Shown here in pieces: positions 12,451 through 23,987 of a DNA stretch of 64,000 nucleotides. The stretch lies in NCBI GenBank assembly GCA_020086605.1, contig JACBWW010000029.1, positions 793,913-857,912 of the forward strand, written 5' to 3'. The notes under the pieces are model-generated. The model ran no database searches. It was not told the origin of the DNA and saw nothing but the letters and a program-made list of their open reading frames with translations. Origin of the DNA: Lanius collurio (taxonomy: Eukaryota > Chordata > Aves > Passeriformes > Laniidae). The first letter of the stretch is position 1. Each line of letters opens with the position of its first letter. The translations under genes and the position numbers were made by a program.

Positions 12451-15400
12451 TAAATTGATAATCTGGTCCCTTATTTATAACATCCGGGTTTCAGCCACCA
12501 CCTTTGTGCTGGGGGAGGAAACCAGGAGTGTTTCGGAGCTCAGACCCTTCCAAGGGCTTTCCCTCTGGGAATGTACAGAAGGTCCTGCCACGGGAGGGTT
12601 GTTTTCACTCACATCCAAGTGTGATATAAAAATAAAGATCTAGACCAGTGTCCACAGATTTGTTTTGGTTTGTTGTTTTTTCTCCCAGCTCAGGGGCAGC
12701 TTGGGCTGTGCTGGCACCTGGAAATAGCATTCCTCTAGGCATGCACCTTCCTGAAAAACCACGGTGGGACACTTTAGGAATTATATTTTTGTTTAATGAT
12801 TAATTCCACCTAATCCAGAGTTCCACTGACCTTAAGAACAAGTAAAGCCTTCCTAAGGAATGTAAGACATGGCTGTGGTTGGAAGCATCTGTTGTGTTAT
12901 GTTTTACCTGAAAGTATTTCTTTTTGGATATAATTTGAAATAATGTATTTTGCTTTAGAGGTAACTTGGAAAGAATAATTCCAGTAAAAGGATCTGTGGT
13001 AACCAGTTCATCCCAGCATCAGGATTGTTTCTTCAGAGCTGATAATACTGATGGAGTCAAAGCTTATTCAGTCTCATAAAGCAAATGAGTGATTCACAGG
13101 CTCCATCTCTGCACAGCGACTCTATTTATATGATACCAGAAATTATATAAATACTGTGTTAATCATACATCTGCATTCGCTTTGATGGCAAGGCAATTAT
13201 TTCTCCTTAACACAGTCTTGTTCAGCGACTTCCTAGTGCTCCAGAGATTAATTATTCCAGAAACAAACGTTTAAAATGCACTTTAACACCACATTGCCTG
13301 TGCTGTCCCTGTCACCCCCCACCCAGGGACAGGCGTGTCCCTGCAGCCAAGGGGTGGCACCTCCACGTTCTGGTGCTGCAGCGGGGTCAGGCCATGGGAG
13401 ATCACATGAAATAGTCTTTATTTAGAGCAGGAAGGACTCAGGGGTGGGTTTATGTCATGGAAGGAAGGGCATTGTCACCCTCTGCAGAGCATCGCCAGCA
13501 GGGAGACCTGAGGGCAGGATGGGCTGTGGGGTGCTGGGGCTCTGCTGTCACCCCCTGAGCTGCCCCTGGGCACAGCTCAGCAGAGGGACAGAGCTGGTGT
13601 TGGCACAGGGAGGGAGCCAGGGCTCCCCAGCTGGGCTCGGGGCCATCCCCTCTAGAGCCCCTCGGTGCTGCAGAGCCGCTGCCTCTGTGTGCACCAACAC
13701 CCAGGGCTGGCACAGAGCAGCCCAGGCTTGGCCCGGGGCCTGGCTGAGCCTGGGGCTGAGCTCCAGAAGTGCAGGACACACACAGACCCGGGCATGGGGG
13801 TTGTACCACATCCTGTGCCAACTGCTGAGGCACCAGAGCTGACCCGGGGCAATTCTGCCAGCCTGGGGGAGAGCAGGGTCCCACCACCGAGCTCACACTG
13901 CCCAGGGCTGGACCCAGGGCAGGACAAGGGGCAGCCAGGGCCACACCTAGCTGTATCTGCCCTGGAGGCACCAGCCTCGGCCACAGGGATGGCATGGGGA
14001 CAGGGATGGCATGGGGGCAGGGATGGCATGGGGACAGGGATGGCATCGGGACAGGGATGGCATGGGGACAGGGATGGCATGGGGACAGGGATGGCATGGG
14101 GGCAGGGATGGCATCCCACAGATGCTCCCTGCTCAGGGTGCCTGGGCAGTGTAGGAAGAACCAGCACAAGGAACCAGCAGCCTGTCTGCAGTCAGTTGTT
14201 CTCAGTAACTTTAGAGAGAAGAAAAAAAAAATCATATTCTTTCGCTTGTATTTTTCTGTTCCAGGGCTGATGCACAAAATGTTCTCCAGGTTATTTGTGA
14301 GGTATTTTTGCCACCATTGTGTGTGAGAGGCAGCAGGAAATGCTGAGAGCATCATTCCTGGGGTGCCCCCACCCCGGGCAGAGGCAGGAGCTGGTCCCTG
14401 GGCAGTGACAGCTCCTGTGTGTGGCTCTGGCTGGGGCTGAGAGGGACCCCAGCATGTCCTTCCCCCCTCCACTTCTCCCTGTCTCAGCCCTTTGGTTTCT
14501 GTTCTCTGCTCTCTGGGGGTTTGGGGGTTTTTTGGGTTGTTTTTTTTTAAAGTAGGATTGCAAGAAGGAAAATGAAACCACATATTTGTGCAGGCTCAGG
14601 CAACAAAGTGGGGATTGGTGAGTGGGCTCCAGCACAGATTTTGTTAAAACATCAAAATTACTCTGAACTGAGCACTGAGTTTGCAACATGGAGTCAAGTT
14701 TCATTTTAAAATATTTTTTTCAATATCCAAGAATTACTGTTAGTCTAGGGCCAATGGCAGATGTTATTTAAAAACACTTGGGTTTGTTTTCTAAAGACAA
14801 ATTATAGATGCTCAAGGTTTAAAAGCTGTTTTTTCTGAGACAATGCACAGAAATGCTAAAGACACGTTCTGGACCAGTATCCTGATTCCCATAAGGGCAA
14901 TTTCATAATTACAAGCTAATCTGTAAGTGCAAAAGAAACAAAACACAAAACAGATTCAGCTTTAGCAGCTGAGGGAGACCAGGAGGATGGAAGGAAGCAC
15001 AGAGTGCTTTAAATATTAAAAAGTGGAGCGAGATCTCCAAGAGCTCGTGAGGAGCTCTGGGGTGGTGCTGCCCCTCTGAGCCCCACGGAGGCTCCTCTTC
15101 CCCAGGGCTACACGGGAGGGGCAGGGGTTGTCTCTGCAGACCCTGCTCTCCTGCCCAGCCCAGCCTCGGGGGGTGAATCCCTGGCAGACCCTGGGGAACC
15201 CTGGGCACTGAGGGCTGGGCAGCAGCTGGGCACAGCTTCCCCCGAGGGAATTGAGGGGTGCTGAGGCTCCTCCCTGGGGGCTCCAGCTCACCTCAGATGG
15301 TGCTGCAAGCAAAGCCACCTGGCAGCTGGGGACAACTTCCTTGGCTTAAACCTTATGGATGGACTTGGGAGTTTTTAACTTTTTTCAGTGGTTTCTAGAC

Positions 15401-17430
15401 GTGCCCAAGGGAATATTTATGGAGTGGGGTTCACAGCCTCCCCCAGAGGAGCAGCAATCTTCTGCTGGGAGAGCATCCCCCAGAGCCAGGGCTCTGCCTC
15501 TCCCATGGATGCCCAGGGCTGTGCAGCCGAGCCCCTCTCCCAGCAGCAGCTTTCTCTCATGGATGGACATAGACATGGGCAAAGAGTTAATTCTGCTCTG
15601 TCCCGCCTTACACGTCATCTGGAAGCCCAAACACTGATTTGATGCCCCCTTTTCCATCCAGGCAAGGTTCTCATTGCAGTGTGGTCTGGCAAAGCCCTGT
15701 ACCCCAAGCACCTGAGCACTGAAGCTCTCGCTGTGACCCCACGGCCGTGCTGATGTCCCAGCTGCTGTCACTCCCATCCTGAAGCTGCCTCCTGAGCACT
15801 GACCCCTGTCCCCACCACGTTTACTCTTCTCACTGCCCAGCAAGGCTGTTTCCAGCCCAGAGCATCCCGGGGTGTGCTCTGCCTCCCCTCCTGCTGCAGG
15901 CAGGCCCCGGCTCTGAGCTGCCTGCACGGCTCCATCACCCTGACACGCGGCTCTTTTTTCCCTAAAGATGAAAAGAGCAGCTTCTTTAGAAGTTTCTTAT
16001 TAAATGCATAATCTTGTTGAGCAAAACCATCTTGCTTTTAACTTGTTGGGCCTTTCATCGCGTTTTTGTTCATGCTTTATCTACAAAGTGCTTTAACTTT
16101 TGCAGAATTCCGTGGGTGTTGATGGTTGTTTTCTCAGGCTTTTGTCTTGGGGAGATTGGAATGGGAATTACTGCAAAGATAAAGCAAATGTCCCAGTGCC
16201 AGGCAGGTTCCTCAGGCATTTGTGGCCTCAGACTTTGCTGTGTTCCCTTCTCACAGTAAATGGGCCGGGGCAGTCCCCAAAACCCGGGGCACAGATGGGG
16301 CCCCTCCTGTGCTGGACACTGGGCAGAGAGGAGGATTGAGAGTTCAGGCCAGTGCTTTATTGTAAACTGAAATCTAGGGCCTGGAAAATTGTGGACACCA
16401 AGCTGTTAGGATTGCTCCTCGCACCCCAATGCCCCATCAGGGAGCACCCCTTCCTCAGGTGAGGGGAAACCTCATTCTGCTGCTGTCCCTCGGGCTGTCT
16501 GCATTCCAGAACTAATTGCACAGCAATTAAACATGCCCTGTAGATGAGATGTTCCAGTTGCAGTTCTGTCTGTTCTCGTTCACCGTGCTGGGCTCTTGCC
16601 CATTGCCAGACCATCACTGGGATTCATCCCAACTCCATTTTTTGGAAAAGATCTCTGCAGGACTGGGAGCCATGCACCAGGCCAGGCTCAGGCTCCCCAT
16701 CACGGGTGATTTACTGACAACATCCTGGTTTTGCAAACAGGAATTTCAATTATTGTAGCTCCTTAAAGGAAAAATACAGTTGATGGCTAGATCAAATATC
16801 CAGATTCTATCAAATATTAAGGTTGTGCAGGTACTAGTTCAAATTACCTAATCTTTATTTCTTTTTTAAATTTTACCCTAATTAATATCTCCCTAAACCC
16901 TTGGAATTCATGTAATTTCATATCTATTTGAGCCAAGAAAGAGCCTTTAAAAATATTCTCCTACTGTGTTAGAGGAAAAAAGAAGAAAAAGAAAAAAATA
17001 AGAAAAACAATCTACCAAAGGCATACAGCCATTAGATTACTTCTGCAGCCAGAGACCATCTTGCTCTTAAAATATATCAAAAGCCCCTCTGAGTGAATTG
17101 TGTGCATTCTGTCCCCAAAGATGGCAGAGCAGCAGTGACCTCAGAGGGTCTGTGGAAGAGAAGCCCTTTATGTTCCAATGGGTGTCCTGACATGTGATGA
17201 AGAGATTGCCATGGCAAATCTGCATTTTTTTGCTGTAATCAGAGAAAATAAGTGAATAAACCACATAAGTCTGAGTCATGGCTACTGCTTCTCAAGGCTG
17301 TAGTAACCCTTCGCTCCTCGCTGCGGTCAGAGCTTTTCTGATTAAAAATAACAATAATAGATTGTTAAATTTAAATAAAGCCATTTAAACCCAGTTGTGC
17401 TCCCTTTGCAGGTTTAGAGATGCTCAATTG
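12450..17430. other. Intergenic, mixed unique DNA
   Basis: The part 12,780-13,270 is AT-rich unique sequence with several TTAATTA-like words and no repeat, a possible conserved noncoding element. The part 13,280-14,560 is GC-rich and includes the 17-bp array. From 16,750 to 17,400 it is AT-rich with an A/G-rich simple tract at 16,975-17,012. No gene is supported. Confidence -1.
13984..14114. repeat. 17-bp minisatellite (CAGGGATGGCATGGGGA, about 7.7 copies)
   Basis: Units start every 17 bases from 13,984 to 14,103, with single-base variants (GGGGG end, or ATCGGGA at 14,035). Long proline/histidine-rich frames on the minus strand come from this array. Confidence -1.
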
Positions 17431-17560
17431 CTGCCCAGAGGAGCCCCCCCCGGAGCTGCGGCCGCTCCGCAGCGCGCACGGAGCAGCAGCCCCGGCGGGC
17501 TCTCCGGTCCCGGGAGCAGCGAGGGCAGCGCTCAGCCCGGCGGTACTCACAGAAACCCGC
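17430..17560. promoter_or_regulatory. Small CpG-rich patch upstream of NR3C1
   Basis: About 15 CpG dinucleotides are packed into roughly 120 bases (for example GCGGCCGCTCCGCAGCGCGC), with AT-rich flanks. This is far above the surrounding intergenic DNA. It may be a distal promoter or enhancer island. No TATA box or gene was seen beside it. Confidence -1.
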
Positions 17561-17569
17561 TCAGACAAC

Positions 17570-20500
17570 TCCCCCTCCTCAGCACTGCCAGGGCTCGCAG
17601 CAATTTGCCCTCTCTGGGCTGAGCCCCTGCAGAGCAGCTGAAAACTGGTTAACCCTTGGAAGCCCGGGGCACCTGGTGGAGAGAATCCTCATCGTTTTAC
17701 CTAAACTGTTGGAGTTTTGTTTCGTTCAAGTGGTCCAGTCACAGGAAATGTTACATTTTCAATGCACTCTGTAAATGAAAGTGAATTTCTGATTCTGCCA
17801 CCAGGCTGTGACTGTTGCTGTGTGACTCTGGGTTAGTCTCAAGTCACTGAGGGGAGGAAAATGATTCCATGATTGTCTTACTGGCAGAGGAACCTGCGAC
17901 CTCCCTCCACAAGGAGATAAAACAGGATCAGGCCTTCAATCAGTAGATTTTCAGTCTACAATTGGAAAAGTGAGGAGGGCTTTGATGAATAAAACAGGCC
18001 AATAAAATACTTTTTTATTATTATTATTTTTTTGTGGAAATTTTTGACTCCTTCTAAACACCAGCATTTCGGGTGGGGATGCAAACCCTCCCGACCAGCC
18101 CCTTTCAGGGACATTTTTTGCACCTGATTGGGGGGGAAATAGGACCTGCCTGAAGGAGAGGCAGGATGCCTGCGGGGTGGGGAGGCCCGGGTGGGGTCCG
18201 GCCCCGCCAGGAAGGTGCTGGGTACCTGCGGACACCCGAGGGTGCAAAGGTCTGAGTGTGCCGCGGCTTTCCGCGCCCTCCTTCCCTAAGCACTTTACAC
18301 ATTTTCCCAAAGGTCACGAAGGCAATTAAGTTAATAGCCCCGGTGCCATTGGGCAGCTGTTTAAAGGCCGCGCAGAGAGAGCAGCCCTGTTCCTCCCGTC
18401 CCCTTCCCCGGCTTTCCCGGTTAACTCTTTGCTCTGCTCCGTGGGTTCTCCGCCTGCCAAGAAGGTACAGGGTGGGATTTTGGGGTGTTCCTGTGCAGGA
18501 CAAGGAGCTGGACTTTGAGGGTCGTTGTGGGTCCCGTCCAACTCAGGATATTCCATGACTCCGTGATTCCAAGTGCTGCACAGCGGGAGAAGGCACCGCT
18601 GGTCCCCCCTGAGCTCAGAGCTCCGCAAGCCTTGGATTGTGGCTGTCCCGTCCATGCTGGGGCTGCTGGGTGTCCCTGATGTCCCTCTGCACCGGGATCC
18701 TGCAGGATCCAGCTGCGGGATTCCCAGCTTTCCCCATCCCCCGGGTGGAAGTGAAGGGCGCTGCCCACAGCCGGGACAGGGACCAAGGGATGCGGGCATG
18801 TGGGCAGGGGCCGGGCGAGGTCTCTCAGGTCAGAGGAGGAGTCTGACCCATTCAGGAGCTCGTCAGGGGGGATCTGGGAACGTCTCAGCTGCTACAAACA
18901 TTCCCCAGTTAACAGGCAAAATGTCAACCCAGCAGAATTATTGGAAAGACTCTTGGTAGTGGCAGATTGTTTCTGGAAGCGGAGAAGTGGCTGTGTAATG
19001 GGAACGGCAGGTTTTCCTGGAATTCTGGATGTTGTACAAAAACAGCTCTTTTCAGACCCAGCAGACAGAATCAGAATAAAATAGGGGTTTTGAGTGGAAA
19101 ACTGCCAATTATTCCAGATTGTTGTGATAGTTTAGTGATTCACACAAGACTTTAGTAGACTGTTAGTGAGAACTCCTTCTCCAAATGCTCTGCAGGCTAC
19201 AGAGCCTGTTTGGGAATAATACACATTTGGAAATAAGTCTTCCATGCAGGTTTTCTGCTTCCTGAGGACTTTCAGTGCATCAGCAGGCTGGGCAGGGGGT
19301 TCCAGTCACCAGGGCCACCAGCTCATGGGTAAGCCATGGGGACAGGACAATGTCCCTGACAGGTGGGTTTGTGGACAGCCCAGGTGTGCTATTCACACCC
19401 AAGGCAGGGTAGAAGAGTTTTACCTGCAGCTCTGTGGTTAAATGAAGGTGGTAGGAAAAAAAGCAGCACTATATTGACTCGTTTTTACCTTATCTAAACT
19501 TCTTACTGAAGTATGTATGATAGAATGTGCGTGTGGCATCAATTCTGTTATAAATGCCAAAAAAATTTCTGTGCAGTTTATAGAAACCACGACAGATCTT
19601 TAAAACAAATGATTTTGGGAGTTTTTTTCTTTACAATTTTGCAGTGTTGGCAGTTTAAGTAGTCTGAAAATTGAATCCATCCATCTGGCACTGGGAAAAC
19701 AAACAACATATTTGTCTCTGTTCTCTCTTCACTCCAAAGCTTGAAGATGCTAAACACAACCAAGTCAATGTGACATGGGAGGGGAAGGGAGGGCTGAAAT
19801 CACTTACCNGGAGGAATGAGGGAGGAATGACAGGAGGAGTGATGGTGTCTCACCAGTGAGTCCAACTGGTCCTTCCATGAGTTGTGCTTATCAGGAAAAT
19901 GTCACAAGCCACAGATTCTCCTCTTCCATTGCAGAATGAAACAGTTCCAGATCAGTTCCCCCTGAAGTGACAGCTCCCAGATTCCCTCAGGGCTTTGGGC
20001 ACTTGGCTGTCCCTGCTGCTACAGGTGATTTCTTTAATTTTTCTGTTCTGGGCCCTAACAATTTAAGTCCATCAGGAAAGCTTTGGCTGTAGAGAGCAGG
20101 TCCTGGGGCTGTGTGTGCCCTGAGCCTGTGAGCTGGAAACCTCATGGACTGGGCTGAAGATGTAGCATCCTCTCAGAGCAAAGGATAACTCTGATCCTGC
20201 TTCCCTCTAGGAAGGTGTTCTGGCCTTCCATAGAAGGAATCACGTCATCCAGACACTGATTACATTCTGAGGAAAGCAGGCGGAAATTGAGGTTGTCAAT
20301 TTTCATACCTGGGTTCAGGTCACTCAGGAATGGATCTCTGGGCACTTGCTAAATGAGAGACTGCAAAGAGTTAATCTTTATCAGAAAAGCATAAGCACAC
20401 TTAAGCACACATAATAGCCACATTATTTCCATTAAACTCCCTCCTCCCATCTATAACCTTGGTCACATAATCAGGAATGAAAATCATTATCTATTTCATT

Positions 20501-20880
20501 CACATCTGTTAGTAATTTTTTTGAAACTCCTTTTAATCTGATTAGAACTTCTCCTCTAAACCAAACAAATTCTAAACTCAAGGATAAAATATCAGGTTAG
20601 CTTAGCAATACACATAATATTTTCATTTTCTCTTCCTAATTGAATTTGTACATTGATCCATGTTACTGTTCTCCTGACCATTGTTATGAGCTGTTTCCCA
20701 AATGCCAAAGGTGTGTGATGCACTGGGCAGACACAGACTGCACTTTGCTCTTCCAGCCAATGCATCCCTGTCCCTGCCCGGGCTCTCACCCTGTGTCTGC
20801 TCTGGTCCTTCCTCCCCGCTCAGCTCTAATGAGGATTTTTCTCTGTAACTTACTGGGAATGTTGTGTGGAATGTGAGCTC
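17570..20880. other. Intergenic, no gene recognised
   Basis: Contains a second GC-rich patch (18,170-18,300, with several CpG) and the short CR1 tail at 18,480. One ambiguous base is at 19,808. The rest is unique sequence without convincing coding potential. Confidence -1.
18480..18575 (+). mobile_element. CR1 LINE 3'-end fragment
   Basis: It carries the CR1 tail signature GAGCTGGACTTTGAGG, GTGGGTCCCGTCCAACTC and a degenerate TATTCCATGACTCCGTGATT end. The fragment is short and diverged. Confidence -1.
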
Positions 20881-20884
20881 TTGA

Positions 20885-21072
20885 GGACTGGCCTGTGTGA
20901 GTGCCATGAATGGCTGCCCCTGGATCCCTGGCAGTGCCCAAGGCCAGGCTGGACATTGGGGCTGGGAGCAGCCTGGGACAGTGGGAGGTGTCCCTGCCCA
21001 TGGCAGGGCTGGCACTGGGTGGGCTTTGAGGGCCCTTCCCACCCAAACCATCCTGGGATTCTGTGATTCCAA
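20885..21072 (+). mobile_element. CR1 LINE 3'-end fragment
   Basis: This is a clear CR1 tail: GGCAGTGCCCAAGGCCAGGC, GGTGTCCCTGCCCATGGCAG, then GGGATTCTGTGATTCC at the end. It is 5'-truncated, as nearly all genomic CR1 copies are. Confidence -1.
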
Positions 21073-21289
21073 ATTTTGAGGGAACATCCTGCCTGCCAGT
21101 GTCAGTATAGGTACAAAGATAAGGCAATTTAAAGCATTTCCTTCGTCTCCTCCTGAGTGTCCCCATTATTTTCCACGGCCTCAGCAGAGCAGCAGGACAC
21201 CGTCCAGAAGGAGCAGGCACAGGGAACGTGCATCCCCTCTGCAGAGCTGTGGTTTCCTGTTTGTCAGCTTTTCGAGAGGTGTCTCCATG

Positions 21290-21400
21290 CAGACAGCCCC
21301 GGTCCCCCGGGGGGACGCCCGGGTGAGCGCGGCAGCCCCGCAGGGCCGGCCCGGGGGCTCCGGGCACCGACAGAAATAACCTGTGCGCTTTCGCTTTCGC
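21290..21400. promoter_or_regulatory. CpG-rich patch with an interferon-response-like motif
   Basis: A short run rich in CpG and CCGGG ends in TTTCGCTTTC (21,389-21,398), whose reverse complement GAAAGCGAAA fits the IRF/ISRE core GAAANNGAAA. It lies about 0.2 kb beyond a CR1 tail and 10 kb upstream of NR3C1 exon 2. Confidence -1.
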
Positions 21401-21939
21401 TCTGCTGAGGAGCACAGATGCTCTCAGGCAGTTTCGATTTGTAGAAATCCCTCAGTAAAGCAGCTCAAAGCTCCCGTGTGAGCTGATGCAGCACTTTAGG
21501 AGGGGCTGGAACCCCCGAGCCCCCTCAGCTGCGAGTCCGGGAGCAGCGATGGAATTGGCTCCCACCCTCCAATTTTCTTGCCTCTATCTCAGCCCTTCGG
21601 GGGCTATAGGCAGAGCAGAGTTTTGGCAAGGAGACCACGCTGTAAAACTTTTATTTGCCTTTTGCAGTTGTTTCAGGTCCTGTTCCTTGTTAAGCAGTAA
21701 TGGAAGAAGTCAGACACTGACCCTTCGTGAAAGCACAAAAGAGCCTTTTGGGGCACTATAACAACCTCGGAGGACTCCTGTAGTTCCTCACAAGTCTGTA
21801 TAAAAGTTACTGTTCATAATCTGTTTTTTCCTTCCTCCTTGATGATGACGGAGTTACTCTAAATTAGTTATTTATTGTTTTATTAGTAAATATTTCTCAG
21901 TCCCATGCATTCATTGGGAGCATCCTCTTACACTGCTCA

Positions 21940-22048
21940 TTTAAGGTGCAGGTGTCCCTGCTCATGGCAGGGGGCTGGATCAAAATCATCTTTACTGGCC
22001 CTCCCAGGCCAAACCTGGGAATCCCAGTCTGGGATTCTCTAATTCTCC
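21940..22048 (+). mobile_element. CR1 LINE 3'-end fragment
   Basis: The sequence includes GGTGTCCCTGCTCATGGCAG, ATCATCTTTACTGGCCCTCC and a tail GGGATTCTCTAATTCTCC. It lies about 0.9 kb from the copy at 20,885 in the same orientation and is more diverged. Confidence -1.
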
Positions 22049-22859
22049 AAACATTTCCTTCAGCTTTCCCAAGAACAAATGCACACTGTGAGCACTCAGA
22101 ACACCCTGAGGAGGCTGTGCCCGTGGATGCAGGTCCATGGCAGGGATGCAAACCCACCACAACCCCCCAGGTGACATCAGACCCCCCTTGCAAACAAATG
22201 ATGCAGCAAGGCTCAATATCTGCTGCTCACAGCAGCCAGGGAGCTGCAGCTCCTGAGAGACGTGAGAAACTTTTGTAGTAATTCCTAGCTGAGCCTCGAG
22301 TTCTCTTCATGTCTGCTAAGCCCTATAAATCATCACACCTGCAGGACTTCTGCCATCACGTAGCCCCTTCGGCTGTGGCAGCGGGGGTGTGGTTGGCTCC
22401 TACCTACAAATTAACGAGGAGTTCCACACCATACCAGAAAAACCAGAGAAGACTTGTTTCACAGGAGAAACATTTTGTTTTTTAGGAAGTTTTGCATTGA
22501 TACAGGAGAGTCCAAACCTGCAGCTTCTTTAGTGCCTCTAAGCCAATTAACCTCACTCATGTTCTCTTGGGGAGAAGTCTGCAAACTGAGGAGTTTTAAT
22601 CCTGTAGGCGAGTCTGTGCTTGGGCAAAACCCCGATTCCTCCTCACTGCTGCAGCTGAGGGTTCTGCCACTGTCTGCAGGGTGAGTCAGGCTCTTGTTCC
22701 TCTCAGCAGGAATCTGTGATTTCCTTGTACTGACACCCACAGCAGAACTGGGTCCGTCATCTGTCTTTGCTGGGGTTTTAATGAAAGGTCAGGCTTGTTC
22801 TCTGCTTTCTTGTCCCTTCAAGACAGCTTTCATGTCAGACAAATTGAGCTGCCAGGGAA

Positions 22860-23480
22860 AGTGAGAGGATGCTTTAAAGGGTCAAAAAGTGGTTAAAGTG
22901 TGGAAGCAAAAAGTAGGAAGAAATAGATCATTTCACAGCTAAGTGGAGTCCCACAGAGATCTCTGCCATTACAAATAGTCATAAATGACTTGGAAAAGGA
23001 GAGGAGGTGACAGGAAGTGACAAAGTCAGCTGTTGAAAATAAATTATTCAAAGAAATAAACCCAAAATCTGACTGTAAAGAGCTGCAGAAGTACCTGACC
23101 AGTGTCTGACCTGGGAGTGAGCAGGTGACTGAATGCCAGGCTGAATTTACTGCCAGAAGATTATAATGCACTCAAGGAAAAGCAAGAAAAACATGAATGT
23201 GTGCCACGACAAGCTGTAAGTTAGGTATTACCACTGGAGATATGGAGTTGTACTGAAACAAACTCCCTGCTGGCTGTCAGAAAAATCAACTGGAATGTTC
23301 AGAATGATGAGGGAAGGGAGAAGGAAGAGCTTTGTGTGACCATGTCTCGTGTATTGTGTGAGCTTCTGGTCGCCCCTCTCAGCAAGTATATCTTAAATTA
23401 AAAGGTGTAGAAAGATCAAGAAATAGGATTAAGGCAAAACAACAGCTTTGGAGAGCACACATTCCTGCTTGGTTCCTTGG
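22860..23480 (+). mobile_element. Ancient CR1/L3-like LINE relic (reverse transcriptase C-terminal part)
   Basis: The segment resembles the old amniote CR1 (L3-like) coding region: GTGGAGTCCCACAGAGATCT, CATAAATGACTTGGAAAAGG, then CAGAATGATGAG and GAGCTTCTGGTCGCCCCTCT. In intact elements these encode the end of the reverse transcriptase and downstream motifs. Here the frame is broken many times. It is much more diverged than the other CR1 copies in the window, suggesting an old insertion. Identity is from recalled consensus and boundaries are approximate. Confidence -1.
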
Positions 23481-23928
23481 TGCTGGGACAGGGACGAGGT
23501 TGCTGTGGCTGTGCATCTGCCTCTCGGGCTGTGTGACACGTGCTGTGGGACACACGGCCGTGCCACTGCTCCCACGTCCTGCGGGGAACCTGGAGCCCAG
23601 CCCGGGCACAGGCTGCCCAGGAAAACAGGAGCTGCAGGGGGCTGGTTCCAGGCTATTTCTGAACAAAAGGTGGGAGAGGCCCTGCTCTTTGAAATGTTTT
23701 AAGTGAGGCTGTTTCTGACAGAGCTGCTGCTTATTTACACTGAAGTGTTTCAGAACCGCTCACAAGTCTGGGTTTCAATGCTCCTGGCAATGCAGAAACT
23801 CTCAGGTGGCACAATAACCACCTGTTCTGGAGAGCTTTGTGTTACCAGAATGTTTAGGCTGTCTCTAAACTCATCTTTAAATAAGATGAGACAATATGAT
23901 TTTCTTTTTATTTGTTTTCTCTTTTCAG

Positions 23929-23987
23929 CACCAATTTCTGTGATGTCAGCCTGATGCCAAACACAATCCCACAGAGGAAATACCTTG
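23929..23987 (+). other. Candidate exon of an unannotated upstream transcript
   Basis: A 59-base segment lies between a textbook acceptor (TTTGTTTTCTCTTTTCAG) and donor (CTTG|GTAAGTC). One of the three frames is open throughout (19 codons). It could be a noncoding-RNA exon, a distal alternative NR3C1 leader exon (7.5 kb before exon 2), or chance. I do not recognise the possible peptide. Confidence -1.

Noticed and set aside
13450..14583. 377-codon minus-strand frame with proline/histidine repeats
   Set aside because: Its repeated part is the 17-bp minisatellite and the rest is low-complexity GC-rich DNA; no recognised domain or splice structure.
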